Assembly: GCF_000315625.1 (NCBI RefSeq)
Contig: NW_005434658.1
Location: 215,482 to 275,241, forward strand
Length of the DNA stretch: 59,760 bases
Source of the DNA: Guillardia theta CCMP2712
Taxonomy: Eukaryota > Cryptophyceae > Pyrenomonadales > Geminigeraceae
Reading direction: 5' to 3'
The notes beneath the pieces are model-generated. The model was not told where the DNA came from. It did no database searches and worked only from the letters and a program-made list of their open reading frames with translations. A program made the position numbers and the translations under genes. Below, piece by piece: positions 11,830-22,976 of this stretch; within the stretch, counting starts at the first letter, position 1, and the number at the start of each line of letters is the position of its first letter.

Positions 11830-14800
11830 ATGCTGCCTGGCGCATTACCGCCTCTCCCGCGGGCAAATGTTCTGGACATCAAGTACGACCTGGAGAAAAG
11901 GAGAGAGTGGGAGTCGACGAGGACGAGGATCGGCGATGAGCATGCAGGCCTAGCCAAGTCTCCTTTCGTCACGAGTCTTTACATGCAGGCAGATCGCCAT
12001 GACCATGAGGATGTTGTTTCCCAGCAGCCCGTCCATGAGCTTCTGCCGTCGTTTCAAGAAATTAGGTACCTGATCGAACAGCATCGGAAATCTGCTTTCA
12101 ACTCGGAGTCAAACAAGGATGGCAACGTACGCACATCCATTGCACTGCTTACCTGTCTGTGCTCTAAGCTTCCTCTGGCAGACTGTATCAACCCCGCAGA
12201 CTACGACTGGGCTCTTAGTCAAACCGGACGCGACCAATGATGGTGTAGGCCGCGTGACGAGCTACATTAGCGGGAGTCCAGCTGACCTGAGCGGGGAGAT
12301 CAACGTGGGAGATGTGCTTGTAGCTGTGGATGGACTGCCGTTCAGTCACCCCGAGGCTCTTGTCCGGATGAGAGGAGGAAACCTGTTGAGATCCATCGGG
12401 ACTCAAATCCGCCTGACGATCCAGCGGCCGGGCCATGGCGACGCGTTTGATCTGACTCTTGTCAGAGACTCGTTTTCCTCAGTCAAGATCAAGAGAGATA
12501 TCTTTGAAGCGATCTACTCCGCCCTTGAAACGTCAGATGATGCACTTGAAACTGACGGGCAAGCAGCGATGCTTGAAGACTTTGCCAGCACCATACGAGA
12601 GAAACTGATAGACCTTGAGAAATCACACGTGGATTCCTTGCAGGCGCTTCGATCTCAGGTAGAACTTTCATTATTGATGACGTCTTGGCGTGTTTTCCCT
12701 GATCATCTTGTTATGATGAAAGATATTGGGAACTGAATCTTTGATGGATCAAGTGGCCATGGCAGCAGATCGAGCAGTCGAAGAGGGTGAGTGTAGTATC
12801 CACACTCATTCTTGATGAATGCTCATGGGGTTTCCATACAGTTCAACAAGTTGTCGCCGAGCACAAGTTTGCGGGAAGCAACCATGTATTTGAATATTGC
12901 TTGTTGATCAATGTAGAATGTGATTTCTGTTTCAGGCAACAAGTATGCAACATAACGAGTAAGCCTGCAGGAAGTTATTTCGCGTGCAGAACCTCACTTG
13001 TTTTTTCAGCAACACTGCAAGTGATCAGAGCTTACGACTGGTCATTGATAATGTGATGTTTCTATAGTTCTTCAGAGTCACTGACACTTTCATCTCGGCA
13101 GCTTCAAACCAAATGCAAACACCTTGAGGAGAAACTGAGAGAGAAAGAGAGCTTCACTTACGTTCAACGGGACTCAGAAGTTTACGACAAGGAAGTGCTA
13201 GATCTGCAGTCCGACATACATGCACACGAGGTAGTGACGATGAAGACTGAGATCATCAGCCTCCAAACTTCCATAGAAGAAGAGAGAAAGAGACATCTAG
13301 AGGAGATTGCGAGCATGAAGCAGGTCATATGGCTGCATGCGATCCGTCGCTGGTTGAACAACTCTTGCCGATACGTCATGAGGGGGTGGTACTACTCCTG
13401 CCAGCAAGTGAAAGCCACCAGAAGATGCGGTGAAGTGCTCAAAACCAAGTACTGGAGGAGCCTGACGAAGCATGCCCTTTCGTGCTTCTGCAAGTATGTT
13501 GACCGCGAGCACAAGCACCAGCACTTGGGCGTGGCGATCACGTCTCGACGGATTTTTGGGAATGCGAGAAGGTGGATAGACGTATGGAATGAGCTTGCAC
13601 AGGGCAAGAAACTGCAGCGCAGGTTGACTGAGACGATCTCCAGTCGAAGATTGCGATCTTGGTTTGTTTGTCTGAGGAAGAGGGTCCGAGAGTTGAGGTC
13701 CGACGGCCAGCCCAGGCCGCAAGGGACTCAGTCAGATCCAACGGTCAGTGCCCCTGAGCAGAAGCAAACGCATGATGTAGATTGCCAAGTCAAGTGCGAC
13801 TTTATGTCTGTCGAGACCCAGTGCGATCAGGCGCATCCTACTGCATCAGAGGATGTAGGCTGCCAGTGTGAACTGAGCCGCAATCATTTCCATGGGCCCG
13901 ACATTTCTCTGTCAGGAGCAGAGTCACAGAAGAAGCAGGAGGAATCTAGTGCTCGGCTGGAGCTGGACCTCTTGACCGAAGCCTTGTTCAAAGCACAAGA
14001 AACCATCAAGTACAAAGATGAGTTGTTGAGAGACGCATACTCAGCCGACATGGATCTGAAGAATGCTCTGCAAAACATGCACAACCAATTCCAGAAGGCC
14101 AAGCGAGAAGCCGATGATGAGAGGAGAAATGCTACCAGGCTGACGTACGAGGTTGAAAGGTTGGAATCTCGGATATCCTCCCTTCGTGAGGAGAGAAATT
14201 CACTGAGGGAGCAAGTAGAGGACGGAAGGAGTTCAGCGAAGCATGATTCCCAGGATTGGGGGAGGAACTGCGGGAAATGCAGCATGCAGGAATTTGAAAA
14301 TACTATCAGCTCCAGGATAAGATCTCCTCAGCCTTTGACACTGGAACCGCTCTCCTCCAGCACCCTGCTGAGCAGACGGAATGGCGGCGGGTTGATCGAC
14401 GGTCCATCTCAGGGCGAGAGAGGGGAGGATGTGCTGGACAGACAGAGACAAGGAGGCTCGAAGAGGTCGTGGATCCTGTGCCTGAACAAAGCTCTGACTC
14501 GACAGAGTCGTATGATCGGAAAATCGTTTCGACTTTGGCGGGCGGCGGCTAGGGATGCCGTTGTGTCCCGCAGGATGAGAACGAACTTGGTCCGCAGGCA
14601 GTATCTTTCCAGGGTATCCGATTACTTCGATGTAAGTTGTGAGAGCTGGGGGAGAGGAGCTGACTATGATGTGCAAGATGTGGTTTCATACCATCCTGTA
14701 CTTGAGACACATCTGGATTGTGCACTCTGTCATGATACATAGAAATCAAAAGAAAATCAGCAAGAAGGTGCGACGGCAGAAACTTTCACCCCTCTTCCGC

Positions 14801-15839
14801 AGGACTGATGTGTGGAAAGCAGGCGATTGCTGTGTGGCGACATCACTCTCGGAGTGAGAAAGCAATCATAATCAAGCTGGAAACCTTTGAAAGCAGGAAG
14901 CTGCTGTGGAGAAAACGAGCCGCCTTCTCCAGCTTTGGGTTGTTCCTGCTTCGGAGCACGCGCGGCAACACGTCGCAGAGCAACAGACTCCAGGGCCTCG
15001 TCAGGGAAATCTCAACGTCATGGAAGAAGATCACGGTTCTCAAACAACTGGGCCCCAAAGAAGAGAAGCAGGTACTTCGTGCCAGCCTGTACCGCTACTT
15101 GCATTCTGATCCATCCCCTCCCCTTTCCAGGTCGCCAAGTTCGAGATGGCGTTCAAGAGCGCTGAGAACGTCATTCTCGAGCTCTGCTCCAGGTGTCGTT
15201 GCGGCGGCTCAGACGCGCTTGCCTGACAGCTCCTGCTCAGGCTGCAGGTCATGGAGTCAAGAATGAGACAAAAGGCGGAGATGTCGATCTCGCCGACCAA
15301 GACGGAGCCGCTCAACACAACCTTCAGTCCACAGATTGCCCGTCATGCTCCTCCGGCGCCCGGAGATGTCTTGGCCTCCCATGCTCAAGGGCGAGGGAAG
15401 AGGAGGAAGGAATTCCTCCTCAAGGCTGGATTGCCTTCAAGCCGATCGAACAACTTGGGGTTCGAGCCCTCCCATGACGTCATCGTCACTCCCAGGCATG
15501 CTCTTCACCCGCATCAACTGCTTCACTGACGACCCACCGCAGGACCGTCGAGCCCAGCATGAGCTCGGTTATTGCTCTCGTGAGCTCTTGTGACCCTGTG
15601 ACCGTCTTGTCTCGCAGATCCTCAGGCGCGATGTTCCGTCAACCCCCAGCAACTACACCACTGGACCTGGACAGGTGAGAAGGAGGCGAGGTGGCGCCGC
15701 TGCTGCTGCTCAGTCAAGGAACGTGCAGGATGGGAGGAGGAGCAACATTCTGGTCGCCAAGTCGCCAGGGCTGCTGACACCGAGTGGCAAAGGGATCGAG
15801 ATAGACGAGAACAGCGACCCAAACTTCCGCATCTGCTGA
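11830..15839 (+). CDS. PDZ-domain, coiled-coil protein with Sfi1-like Trp repeats
   Basis: Twelve exons can be joined in phase: 11830-12126, 12182-12658, 12723-12786, 12842-12885, 12936-12958, 13068-14631, 14743-14767, 14803-15071, 15131-15192, 15241-15495, 15543-15579 and 15618-15839. They total 3339 bases (1112 aa). A PDZ-like domain lies at about residues 100-185 (GVGRVTSYISGSPADLSG, then GDVLVAVDGLPF). Then come coiled coil (LREERNSLREQVEDG) and at least four segments with a Trp flanked by basic helix, such as IRRWLNN, RRWIDVWNELAQ, FRLWRAAARDAV and AIAVWRHHSRSEKA. These resemble the centrin-binding repeats of Sfi1-type proteins. A centrosome or basal-body role is therefore an inference. 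A Cys-rich linker (DVDCQVKCDF, DVGCQCEL) lies between. The intron 15496-15542 has a likely GC donor. The overall architecture is not one I know. Confidence 0.75.
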
Positions 15840-15971
15840 GGAGGAAAACAGAGACTAGAGCTCCTCCTCCTCGAGGCCTCAGTTGACATCATGTCATTTT
15901 TAATCTGGTAATCTTTCATAGAAAAAAAGATCGTGTTGACGAAAGCATCGCTCTCGTGAACGACTGGCCGT

Positions 15972-17922
15972 TTATCCCAGTACGATGTCCTCCTCCTCCT
16001 CCTCGCTCTCCTGGTTCTCAGCCTCTGCGTTCGCACCTTCCTTCGATTCCTCGTTGGCAGGTTCTGCATCCTTGTTTGCGCCATCCTCGTTGTACTCAGG
16101 CCTCATTGCTAGTGCCTGCGCCCTGGCTTCCAGCTCAGCCTGTCGAGCTGCTTCAGCCGCGAGATCCTCTGCCCTCTCAGTCTCGAGGCGCTCAAGTAGC
16201 GCAGCGAGCTCTTTCTCGAGGCTCTCTTCCGTCTCCTTGACCATCTTCTCGAACTTCTCGAGCTGAGTGTCCTTGGGGATCCAATAAATGTGGGGTTCCG
16301 ATTTAGTCCTGATGAATCGCGACTCCAGCTTAGATTGCTTCTTGGCTCGCATCAAGGACAGCTGATGAAGCATCTCCTGCTGCTTGGAGCGGATCTCCCG
16401 AATCTTCTCCAAATTCTTTCTGCGCTCCTCACGCTGTTGGATCTTGAACTCCTCCTTGAGCTTCTCACTGTTCTCTTTTGCCTTGGTCTCCACTTTGACT
16501 TCAAGCTCATGTCGTTTCTGCATGATCTGGCTTTTAGAGATGTCCTCCTCTTGCTTTTTAGCTTTTTGCAGCTGTCCCAACAGATTCCCGAACATTCTTC
16601 TATTTCGGCCCCGAATGTCCGTCTTCTCGGCAGACCTAGGGGTTTTGATCTCTTTCTCCCCATCCTTTGCGTCATCCTTCTCTTTCTCCTTCTTGGACTT
16701 TCCATCCTCGTTCTCCTCGTCCTTGTCCTCCTTCTCCCTGGCCTCCTCCTTCTCCCTGTCTTTTTCCTTCTCTCTGTCCCTGTCCCTGTCCCTGTCGTGC
16801 TTGTCATCCCGATGCCTCTCGGAGTTGGAATCATGACTCCTTTTAGGCCTAGCCCTGGCACGATCGCGATCATCGAAATCTTCGCGCATTCTGCCAGGAT
16901 TGTCCATGCGGAGTTTGGGGTTGTAGTCATCCTCCTCATCCTCCTCCTGCTTGTCCTCAGAGCCTCTTTTGCGCCTTCTCCTTCCACCTCCCTCCTCACG
17001 ATCCTCGTCGTCCGAGGCTTCTTCTTCCTCCTCACTATAGTCCCTCTTCCTCTTCCGAGGCCCTTCCGACGCACGTGTCACCGCGGACTGCACAGAGAAC
17101 TTTGGAGCATCCCATGGATGGGGGGCCCTGTCGTGATCTCGGTCCATATCTCGATCCCTGAAGTCCCGCCGAAAGTCCCGACGGTCAAAGTCGCGATGAT
17201 CTCCTCTATCATTGCGGTCGAACCTCCCTCCGAGACGATCGCGCAAGTCTGTGGAGTCCCTGCCGTGCGCAAGTCAGTCTCGACCCTTCTGACGATGATC
17301 GCAGATCATGCTCGTACGCTTGCGGACGGAAGGGCCTCCGTCGACCATCCAGATCGCGAAGTTTCAATTCAGCTTGCCTGCAACGAATCGTCATGATAGT
17401 TACCGAAAGATCGAAGAGGATCGTCCCCGGGGGTAGAAATAGGACAGAGAGAAAGGAGGAGATGAATAGAAAAGGAAATCGACGATGTAGAGAGTTGAAA
17501 GTATAACAATGTTGATGATGCCGACAGCACTATCATGCCAAGGCAACGCAAGTGAAGTCGGGGCGCAACCCTGCAGAGGATAGCAGAGGAAGAGGATGAG
17601 GCACAGTAGCCTTTATCTCGCAGACATGATGTGCCCAACAGACAGATGATTGCACGATCCAAGAACAGCACAAAGAAAGGAGGAGAGCAATATCATGACC
17701 CGCAGGGGCTCCACCACGAACAAAGGATCCCATAAAGACCCATGGAGGGAAGGCTTTGGAGGTGGAGCGAGCGCAAGCACAGGACGGAGGCCGACGCACA
17801 TGCGCATCAGGGCAGATGAGGAGGAGAGAAACAGTCTGCATTGCGACATGAGCATGGCCATACCTTCGCTCCCTCTGCAGCGCCTGCAGGTCCGAGTAGA
17901 TGCTGAGCGGCTCTCCCGCCAT
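15972..17922 (-). CDS. Pinin/SDK/memA domain protein (exon-junction/splicing factor)
   Basis: Three exons (17922-17864, 17377-17318, 17259-15972) sum to 1407 bases, 468 aa. The N-terminus MAGEPLSIYSDLQALQRERR leads into a pinin-like QAELKLRDLDGRRRPFRP. It is followed by a very long charged region (RD, KE and DE repeats, residues about 50-210). The conserved pinin core begins RGRNRRMFGNLLGQLQKAKK and continues through the coiled coil to TKSEPHIYWIPK. The tail is acidic and ends EEEEEDIVLG. Pinin is a nuclear protein linked to the exon-junction complex and SR-protein splicing. The antisense strand shows long open frames because of the biased codons; these are shadows. The first intron is 486 bases, longer than the local norm. 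Confidence 0.88.
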
Positions 17923-18706
17923 CCTCTCACGCGCCACCTGTCTACCCCTACCCACCTTATCAATACCCTCTCGTACATACCACCCATGTCATCATCACCC
18001 CTACCCTTATCTACACCTGGTCGTGTGACACCCACCGGTGTAAATCGACAAGTATCACCCCGCTCTCAAAATTAGTACCCCCATTCTTGATGAAAATGTA
18101 TGGGGTACAAAGGGACCATTTGGTTGATTGCAATGTGTTCACTTGAGTACCCACTCAAAGACATCATAACCCCCTTCGACAGGAGTAGTACCCGTGATAA
18201 TGTGATGGAATAAGAGGAGATTTGGTTGTGGGGGTACATCGTCACATGCCCGTAGAAGGGGTACTTTGACTAATGAGGGACCCCCTAGGATGGGGGTACT
18301 TGAGATGTAGTAGGGTCATGCGTACACCGGTGATAGATTATTCTGAACGAAGCTTCTATGAAAGGGTCGGTCCTCAGAACTATTTTCTGGGGGTAGTATC
18401 AATAGAATAATTTCGTGTCAGGGGTAGGGGTCCTCCACCCAGGGGTGCAATTCTTTTCTCATCCTCACCCCAGTCCTAGGATCTCATATGCCCCCACACC
18501 TGGAGTCCTAGCATTGGGAACCGGTACAATTGAGTGTAAGTATCTAGCCTCCGGGTTTGAGTCCCCCCCCCGGGCCCGGCCGGGCCCGGGCCAGCTATGT
18601 CTGCAAAATTCATGCTCGCCTCAGAGAAATGTATTAGTAAACTATAGGGACATCAATTGATGTCAAGGTGACTGATTGAGGCAGCAGGCCGAGAGCCGGG
18701 GGGGGC
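17923..18706. other. Intergenic with GGGGTAC/GTACCCC dispersed repeat
   Basis: From about 17940 to 18500 the sequence consists of recurring TACCCC/GGGGTA words separated by AT-rich bits, such as CTACCCTTATCTACACC and GTATGGGGTACAAAGGGACC. A short near-palindromic GC run (about 18566-18595, CCCGGGCCCGGCCGGGCCCG) resembles the cores of the larger GC-rich islands elsewhere. No gene is seen. The AIDA promoter should lie at the right end. Confidence 0.5.
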
Positions 18707-20481
18707 ATGGCGGCGCTCGGGCCGCAGAGATGGCAGAAGAAGTTCGAGGAGGCGGTGGAGCTGGACAGCTGGGGGCAAGTGGAGGAGGCAAGAGAAGCGT
18801 ATGAGAGGTTAGATGTCCCGCAATGTCCTCCCTCTCTCTCGCTGCTTCCTCGTGAACGATGGGCTCCTCACGTTTCCTTGCCTTCTTCGAATCGCACCGA
18901 TGAGTTCGGGTCGTTCTCCTCACCAACCCTGTCTAATGCTCCGAGAACTCACCTCTTCCCGCTGATATGAAGATCCTCTCCTCCCCTGATGCTCCTTGCG
19001 ACGAATCAACATCCTGCCTCCATTTTGCTTGCAGCTACTCCTGTTCGATCCTTGCATCCATGCCGTCAACAACGCGCGTTCGCTTTTTCATGATGCCAGT
19101 GCATGGAGTGATGAATGTGTCATGCTTGTGGTTCTGTAGTCAGTGTTCCTTTGCGAGATCTGGTGGAATTTCAAGGAGGTGATCTTGTGTTCTTGCTCAT
19201 TGCGCTCCCGCAGTGTCGCCCAGTCGTTACAACAGGAGCTGGCAAATGCGCAAAAGAATGCGAGAACTCAGAAGCAGATTGTAGCAGTGAAGAACCTGAT
19301 GGTAAGCCTCCGTCTCAGATCCTTTGCGATCCGACGAGGAGACGACATGATCAGCTCCGAGAATATGAAGGCCCTCAAGCCAGGTACTGTGGCCTGAGAC
19401 TACACGCTCAGCTGCAGCGTTTTTCCCGTTGCCCCTCCTGCAGTGAGATTGAGGATGTCTGACTTGGAATATTCTATCAGTGTTTGAGAACCTCTTCATC
19501 AAGGACAAGAAGTTCCCTCTCGACCTGAGCGAGGTCGACGAGGCCGAGCTCAAACGAGCGTGAGCGCATTCGGATACAGCTCGCTTCCCATCCACTGACG
19601 CCTGTCCTCCCTTGCGCAGGCTAGGTATGGAGCTCGAGGACGATGAGAATGAGGCCGAGCTGTTAGATTCTGTTCCCGTCGCTGCTCCTGCGATCAGCAT
19701 ACCGAAAGCACGCGGCGCCGCAACAAGGGAGGTAGAGGGGGACAACGACTCTGATGAGCACAACGTGGCCGGGCAGGCATCGAAGACGAATGGATCGACG
19801 AGCAAGGTGGCGAGACTTTGTGTCAGCCTCCTAGTTTGACCTCTGTAGCAGAAGACAAGGACAGTGAAGATCACCATTGTGAAGATAGGGTTAAAGGACT
19901 TCGAGAAGTACCAAGATCCTTACATCACCTGCTTCGTCGCATGTAAGGCCAGTAAAGGAGCGTGTGCTGCAAGCTGATCGCAAACGCTCTTGTGCAGCGG
20001 GTGGCCGTGTGCTTGAACCGAAGCAAGACACTCCGAACTCGACGTCGCGCTTTGACAAGCACATCAACTTCGGGCATACGATCACCCTGAAACAAGGGTA
20101 TGAGACGATTCTGCCAGGTTGGTCTGCATGAAGGAGGTCGGCATGATGGAGCGATTGAATGCAGGTGCCGCCATTGTGTTTGAGTTCAAGCACTTCAAGC
20201 CCAAGAAGGACAAGATCAGCACCAAGTGCTGGGCGTTCTTGGAGAGAGAAGACGTCAAGGAGGGTGTGCACAACCTCGAGCTGTGAGTTGTACATGTGGC
20301 ATGTTTCGCCGACGTCACCATGTGCGGCATCAGGTACAAGAAGCCCACCGACGTCAAGTGCAAGAAGTTGAGCCTTCTTACCGTCAAACCTCTGTAAGTA
20401 TTCCCTAAACTCCTGCTGCTCCTCCTGACGGCGGTTGGCAGTTACCTCCAGATCCAGATCGAGATCGGCGAGCCCAAGTAG
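18707..20481 (+). CDS. AIDA: AIDA homologue (axin interactor, dorsalization-associated; C-terminal C2-like domain)
   Basis: Nine exons (18707-18807, 19214-19383, 19481-19559, 19620-19806, 19852-19942, 19998-20117, 20165-20282, 20334-20393, 20442-20481) join in phase to 966 bases, 321 aa; human AIDA is 306. The N-terminal helical domain contains DSWGQ and LRLRSFAIRRG followed by NLFIKDKKFPLDL. An acidic linker leads to the C2-like domain: KITIVKIGLKDF, DPYITCFV, KQDTP, GAAIVFEFKHFKPKK, then YKKPTDVKCKKLSLLTVKPL. In animals AIDA binds Axin and phosphoinositides and is also tied to ER-associated degradation of lipid-synthesis enzymes. The role in a protist is unknown, though a membrane-binding C2 function is plausible. 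The first intron is long (406 bases); the others are 45-100. Confidence 0.93.
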
Positions 20482-20643
20482 ACGCGGAGAAGGGAGTGAC
20501 ACAACATTTTATTCCCTTCCCTTCAGACCGAAATCTTCTATGACACCCTCCTCTCCTTCTTCCCCTCCTCCTCTTCCTCTCAATCAAAGACGCAGTGAAA
20601 TCAACAACGTGACGACTCTCTATCCTCAAAGTGACGTCCTACT

Positions 20644-21646
20644 CTACATTCTCACAGCGTCTCTCAAGACGCCTCCCCAGGGGTTCGACGCCGACATGGA
20701 TCTGAAGTCCGCTCCCACGTAGCAGACGGTGCCCAGGTTGTACTTGATGTAGAACACAGCAGACACTCTGAACGTGTCGTACATGGAATATCCTGTGAGC
20801 GGGATACTCTCGATCTTGACCCCGTACACAGCATTCCCCGACCCCTCCTCGAGCCTCGATGGCCCGTACTGGAACGGAGTCCCGGGAGTGTTGCGATCAT
20901 TCTTCCACCAGGGCCCAGGAACGTATGGGACGTATTCGAGCTCGAAACCGAACAGCTCGTTCATGGTGGACAGCGACGTGTATCCTCCTAGGAAGACGAC
21001 GTTCTTCCCCGAGCTCACCCACGCAAGGAAGTCCTTCCTCCCCATGCCCCCTAGCCCCACCGCTCCTGTCAACACCGCTGCTGGAGTGTCGTAGTTGTCC
21101 CACAGGGCCACACGCAGTGCCTGGTCGTTGAAATGGACGGGGAGAGGGATGAGCTTGACGGCGTAGTGATGCCGTTGAAGGATAGCTGCTGGCGCTCCCC
21201 CGTCAACGAACACCTGGTTCACATACGCTGGAAGGTGCTCATCAGATGTGGTAGGCAGAGAAAGAGGGCAGAAGAAAGAGGGCAGATGAAAGAGGGAGGA
21301 AGCGGATCAAAGATAACTCCTTCAGCAAGGGAAGAAGGAAGGATTTGTGGCGGCGTGGGGAAAGAGAGACTCACTGGAGTAATCTGAGTGCTTCGGCTTG
21401 GAGACAGCAAAGAAAGGAACAACATTGTAGTCTATCTCGGAGGTCGACCCCGCCTTCTCACCCCCATCCCTGTCAACACGTCACAGTCAACATGCCGACG
21501 CACATGCGCATACCCGCTGTACGTGTACACCACAAGCGCCAGAGCGAGAACACCTGCACACCACGTCAGGGCCTGTTGCCCTCGTTCGTTCGTTCGTTCG
21601 TTCGTTCGTTCGTTCGTCTACCTGTACACAGTAGCAATCTCCTCAT
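20644..21646 (-). CDS. Membrane-anchored or secreted protein of unknown function
   Basis: Four exons (21646-21622, 21553-21514, 21469-21375, 21227-20644) sum to 744 bases, 247 aa. The N-terminus MRRLLLCTGVLALALVVYTY is a signal peptide or type II anchor built across the first intron. The body contains VNQVFVDGGAP, LWDNYDTPAAVLTG, a Rossmann-like SSGKNVVFLGGY, an aromatic segment PGPWWKNDRN, and a C-terminal NLGTVCYVGADFR. The glycine-rich beta-alpha appearance and the single-copy Trp motif suggest a globular lumenal or extracellular domain. I cannot name the family. It is convergent with AIDA, with 162 bases between stops. Intron 1 contains a TTCG tetranucleotide repeat. Confidence 0.7.
21582..21617. 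repeat. (TTCG)n tetranucleotide microsatellite
   Basis: About nine TTCG units lie in the first intron of the minus-strand unknown gene at 20644-21646, between its start-codon exon and the exon completing the hydrophobic N-terminus. Confidence 0.95.
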
Positions 21647-22137
21647 GGCTTGACTCTTCTCTCTCCCGCTCCTGACGTCCGAAGGTCAGCGCCCCCACCT
21701 CAAAGAGCCCGTGGGGCACGGGCGAGAATTACCAGGCGGGACGCACTGCCTCATGAGGCGACAGCATTCCACTCATAGCGCACAGCCCTCAATCAACTCT
21801 GGAGAGGATCAAGAAAAATTAGAGACGTTGCAAGCACCCTATCACAGCGAAGATGCTGCCTCTTCCTTGCGAGACTTGCAAGTTGCTTCCTTGAGCAAAC
21901 CCAGCACTCCACACAATCAACGCTCTCCATGCTCTCTTGCGGGCTCTGCATCGACACATTTCCTTCTCATCGGCATGTCTCTTCTCATGGATAACTCATC
22001 GCGTCTCCTTCTTCTCATTCCTCTTCACCTCTACCTCCCTTCCTATCGACGATCTCCTGCCCTGATCATTGTGGGCCATCGTACTATTTCCGTCAACTCA
22101 ATTAGCTAATCTTGTTCTGGGGAAGTGGCAAGATGAC

Positions 22138-22388
22138 TCCCGGGGGTTCGGAAGTTCCGGCCGCCGGGCCGGGCAGGGCCGGGCGCCCGGTGACGGTGCC
22201 AGTACGGTGGGCCTCGCCGACTCCGGTCGGAGCCCGATCAGCAGTCCGACCCGGACCATCGGACCGTCTGCGGGCCGGGGCCTGACCGTGCTCAGTGACA
22301 GGCTCCCGAGCCTGGCAGTGCAGCGGCAACCCGGTGCCCCACTGCAGTGCCGGCGGCAGCGGCCGGCGTGGCCCGGGTACCCGGGCGG
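22138..22388. repeat. GC-rich island 1 (CCGGGCCGGGC-type)
   Basis: An abrupt switch to very GC-rich sequence, built from CCGGGCCGG, CAGTCCGAC and ACTCCGGTCGG words, abuts the tandem array directly. It has no ORF with protein character. It resembles the islands at 27.2, 28.65 and 34.1 kb in word usage. The region between the start of the 20644-21646 gene and this island (21647-22137) shows no gene. Confidence 0.6.
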
Positions 22389-22946
22389 CGGTGCTTTTAT
22401 GGCAGCTCTCTATGAAAACGTCATATATGGGTGGTACTCGTAGCCTAGAGAGGGGGTAGTGCTTTCCCTCTCAGAGGTAGTCTCCGCATAATATATAACG
22501 GCTGTATCGTTCTTCACACACTACCACTCTAGCATTAGGTACCGGTGCTTTTATGGCAGCTCTCTATGAAAACGTGATATATGGGTGGTACTCGTAGCCT
22601 AGAGAGGGGGTAGTGCTTTCCCTCTCAGAGGTAGTCTCGCCGCATAATATATAACGGCTGTATCGTTCTTCACACACTACCACTCTAGCATTAGGTACCG
22701 GTGCTTTTATGGCAGCTCTCTATGAAAACGTCATATATGGGTGGTACTCGTAGGCTAGAGAGGGGGTAGTGCTTTCCCTCTCAGAGGTAGGTAGTCTCCG
22801 CATAATATATAAAACGGCTGTATCGTTCTTCACACACTACCACTAGCATCCGGTACCGGTGCTTACGGCAGCTCTCTATGAAAACGTCATATATGGGTGG
22901 TACTCGTAGGCTAGAGAGGGGGTAGTGCTTTCCCTCTCAGAGGTAG
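22389..22946 (+). repeat. ~155-bp tandem repeat array, block A (4 units)
   Basis: Four head-to-tail units begin at about 22389, 22542, 22700 and 22857. Each carries GGTACCGGTGCTT, GGCAGCTCTCTATGAAAACG, ATATATGGGTGGTACTCGTA, a hairpin GAGAGGG(loop)CCCTCTC, CATAATATATAA, and CGGCTGTATCGTTCTTCACA. Units are about 95% alike by eye, differing by small indels such as TTTTAT and GTAG duplications. No ORF spans the units. Confidence 0.95.
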
Positions 22947-22956
22947 GGACCTACCT

Positions 22957-22976
22957 GTCCGAGTGCGCACTCGGAC
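22957..22976. repeat. Perfect 20-bp palindrome followed by short tandem copies
   Basis: GTCCGAGTGCGCACTCGGAC is a perfect inverted repeat. Its right half is then repeated twice more (GGATGCGCACTCGGAC-type units) up to about 23009. It marks the exact point where tandem-array block A stops. Confidence 0.9.

Noticed and set aside
15736-15800. Unified pathway or operon linking the 0-22 kb genes
   Set aside because: The genes alternate in strand and belong to unrelated processes (translation, Fe-S assembly, splicing, lipid/vesicle biology). Adjacency looks like ordinary gene-dense packing.
16290-17396. Long plus-strand open frame antisense to pinin
   Set aside because: It is a shadow of the biased RD/KE/EE codons of pinin; it is Leu/Val-rich with no motif support.
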